Position numbers and translations under genes: made by a program. A DNA stretch of 64,000 nt from the NCBI GenBank assembly GCA_016290995.1, contig JAEEVR010000015.1, forward strand, positions 1 through 64,000, given 5' to 3'. A model generated the notes under the pieces. The model was not told where the DNA came from. It worked only from the letters and a program-made list of their open reading frames with translations, and did not search any database. This stretch comes from Treponema sp. Lineage in GTDB: Bacteria > Spirochaetota > Spirochaetia > Treponematales > Treponemataceae. Shown here piece by piece: positions 63,168-64,000 of this stretch; position 1 is the first letter of the stretch; every line of letters starts with the position of its first letter.

Positions 63168-63292
63168 GCGCTTTATTGTGTTACCTGGCCGATTGCTTTT
63201 GTCGGCATTGGATTCGTAAAGCGCTTTTTTGCCCAATCGACCGATTCAACTGTAGTATGTTTTCAGTATGATATCGTTGGGCAATTTTTTTT
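63168..63292 (+). ncRNA. Two successive terminator-like small RNAs
   Basis: GCGCTTTA (63168-63175) pairs with TAAAGCGC (63217-63224), followed by six Ts, with an inner GCCGA/TCGGC hairpin. TTGCCCAA (63229-63236) pairs with TTGGGCAA (63277-63284), followed by eight Ts. The predicted start from P2 is the first base of the first stem. The second may be read by incomplete termination. Confidence 0.5.
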
Positions 63293-63293
63293 C

Positions 63294-63622
63294 AAAAAAA
63301 ATGAGCCAAGAAAACCCAGTGTGCCGCGCTCCTATTGCCGCGGGGCTTAGATTCTCTTGGCTCAAATAATCGGAAGCCTTGTCAACGCAGCGCGCTATGG
63401 CACAACCGTAGTAAACGTATCGAAGGCTTCAAAAGAGGCGCGGACACCATACTGACGGTAATCGCCCTGTAAGGATACGCGCCTAAGTTTCTCGGCATAT
63501 ACGCTTAGGCGGGAGCCGCGCTTCAATTAAATCCAAGCCCTTGCCGCCCAACAGCGAATCAATGTCGCTGAGGTGAGCTGTAAGGTCGCGCAGAGGCCTC
63601 TACGCGGACGCTGCTTGGATTC
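63294..63622 (-). ncRNA. Tandem array of four structured RNA modules
   Basis: On the minus strand from P3: G (63530-63622, AATCCAAGC/GCTTGGATT), D' (63435-63524, homologue of D), F (63373-63430, GAAGCCTT/AAGGCTTC) and E (63303-63363, GAGCCAAGA/TCTTGGCTC), ending in eight Ts. Modules are 58-93 nt and almost directly abut. Each is closed by its own stem. I find no coding frame. Confidence 0.5.
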
Positions 63623-63628
63623 AATGCA

Positions 63629-63711
63629 ATTATAACGCTTATTCGCAATTCGCGCATTAAAGCATTGCTTTAATTTATTTCTATTGACATTTTGGAAATT
63701 GGTTGTATATT
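63629..63711. promoter_or_regulatory. Divergent promoter with shared palindrome, copy P3
   Basis: CATTAAAGCA and TGCTTTAAT lie around T (63655-63674). On the minus strand ATGCGC is 17 bp from TATAAT (63629-63634). On the plus strand a separate TTGACA (63684-63689) is 16 bp from TATATT (63706-63711) and serves the DUF4177-like gene. Confidence 0.65.
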
Positions 63712-63737
63712 AAAAATAATTATTGGAGGCAAAATTT

Positions 63738-63914
63738 ATGGATAAATGGGAATATAAAATAATGTATTTTTCTTCACAAGATTCAGTGATTCCGGGAAAA
63801 ATTTATTTAGTAGAAAATGAGGAGGAAATACTTAATAAACTTGGTGAAGATGGATGGGAAGTAACAGGAGTTGCTGATGGCGGGGCAAAAGTATATCTAA
63901 AGCGCCGCAAGTAA
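63738..63914 (+). CDS. DUF4177-like small protein
   Basis: At 58 residues, KWEYKIMYF opens the protein and EEILNKLGEDGWEVTGV and VYLKRRK close it, the pattern of DUF4177 proteins (a short strand-helix-strand fold of unknown role). GGAGG lies 8 bases before the ATG; a TTG at 63723 is less likely. Confidence 0.72.
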   Translation: MDKWEYKIMYFSSQDSVIPGKIYLVENEEEILNKLGEDGWEVTGVADGGAKVYLKRRK

Positions 63915-63947
63915 TCACTCACTCGACTAATTCTCGATTTACAAACA

Positions 63948-64000
63948 ATGGATCCCTCAGACAAACAAAAAGCGTTCGACCTCATTTCCAAAATCAATTG
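63948..64000 (+). CDS. Start of a possible gene cut by the window edge
   Basis: An ATG opens a frame MDPSDKQKAFDLISKIN that continues to the edge. There is no clear Shine-Dalgarno. The fragment is too short to assign. Confidence 0.35.
   Translation, partial: MDPSDKQKAFDLISKIN

Noticed and set aside
61306..63622. Integron attC sites as explanation for the serial hairpins
   Set aside because: Most stems lack the RYYYAAC/GTTRRRY end motifs (only one, GTTGGGC near 63278, fits), no integrase of the integron type is present, and predicted transcription starts at the stems favour RNAs. It remains a weaker alternative.
54248..64000. Right attachment site repeating the tRNA-fMet 3' end
   Set aside because: No convincing copy of the T-arm/acceptor sequence was found; the GGGTTCGACTCCC near 61730 differs too much.

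Overview
The window looks like chromosomal DNA of a host-associated treponeme (Spirochaetota). The clues are a giant Ser/Thr/Ala-rich surface protein ending in a FlgD-type Ig domain, many lipoproteins with short lipoboxes, a TolC-MFP-RND operon carrying a PG0541-type accessory gene, and overall gene content. The genus is inferred from gene content only; no rRNA is present. Most of the window is moderately GC-rich. Two stretches, about 22.99-26.9 kb and 54.4-60.2 kb, are clearly AT-richer and look acquired.

Layout. 0-7 kb: end of a YhcC-type radical SAM gene, an acyl-CoA synthetase, an RluA-type pseudouridine synthase, an omptin-like outer-membrane protease, a cytidylate-kinase-like protein, and two CNNM/CorC membrane proteins transcribed behind a thioredoxin-fold lipoprotein. 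8-22.8 kb: housekeeping and transport genes (purL, a phosphohexomutase, a TetR regulator, a GH16 glucanase, metA, PPK2, ApbE, an NhaC antiporter, a GNAT acetyltransferase, a PutP symporter). 22.9-27 kb: an AT-rich island (Sel1 repeat protein, PIN/NYN protein, CAP lipoprotein, MATE-like transporter). 26.9-28.7 kb: DNA repair (MGMT, deoxyinosine glycosylase), ArfB-like ribosome rescue factor and a macrodomain protein. 28.85-40.2 kb: one 3,782-residue surface protein with recent internal duplications. 40.2-47.3 kb: a five-gene efflux operon led by an unusual double-TetR regulator. 47.5-52.2 kb: glycogen breakdown (glgX, glgP). 52.2-54.1 kb: an S41-type protease. 54.2-60.6 kb: an integrative mobilizable element beside an initiator tRNA gene (integrase, excisionase-like protein, ParB, MobV relaxase, origin-like repeats).

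The most unusual part is 60.5-63.9 kb, which is poor in genes. Four copies of one palindrome (arms CATTAAAGCA and TGCTTTAATG around one base, with variants) each sit between two outward-facing promoters. The -35 hexamers are built from the edges of the palindrome and the -10 hexamers lie 16-18 bp further out. Several predicted transcription starts fall on the first base of long closed stem-loops, and several of these end in U-tracts. This suggests a small regulon of divergent promoters driving compact structured RNAs (single and in tandem arrays), a Gly/Ser-rich lipoprotein and a DUF4177-like protein. I do not recognise these RNAs.

Leaderless starts also recur. Several genes (the RluA-type gene, purL, metA, a metallophosphoesterase) have a -10 box only 6-9 bp before the ATG and no Shine-Dalgarno, while neighbouring genes carry strong GGAGG sites.
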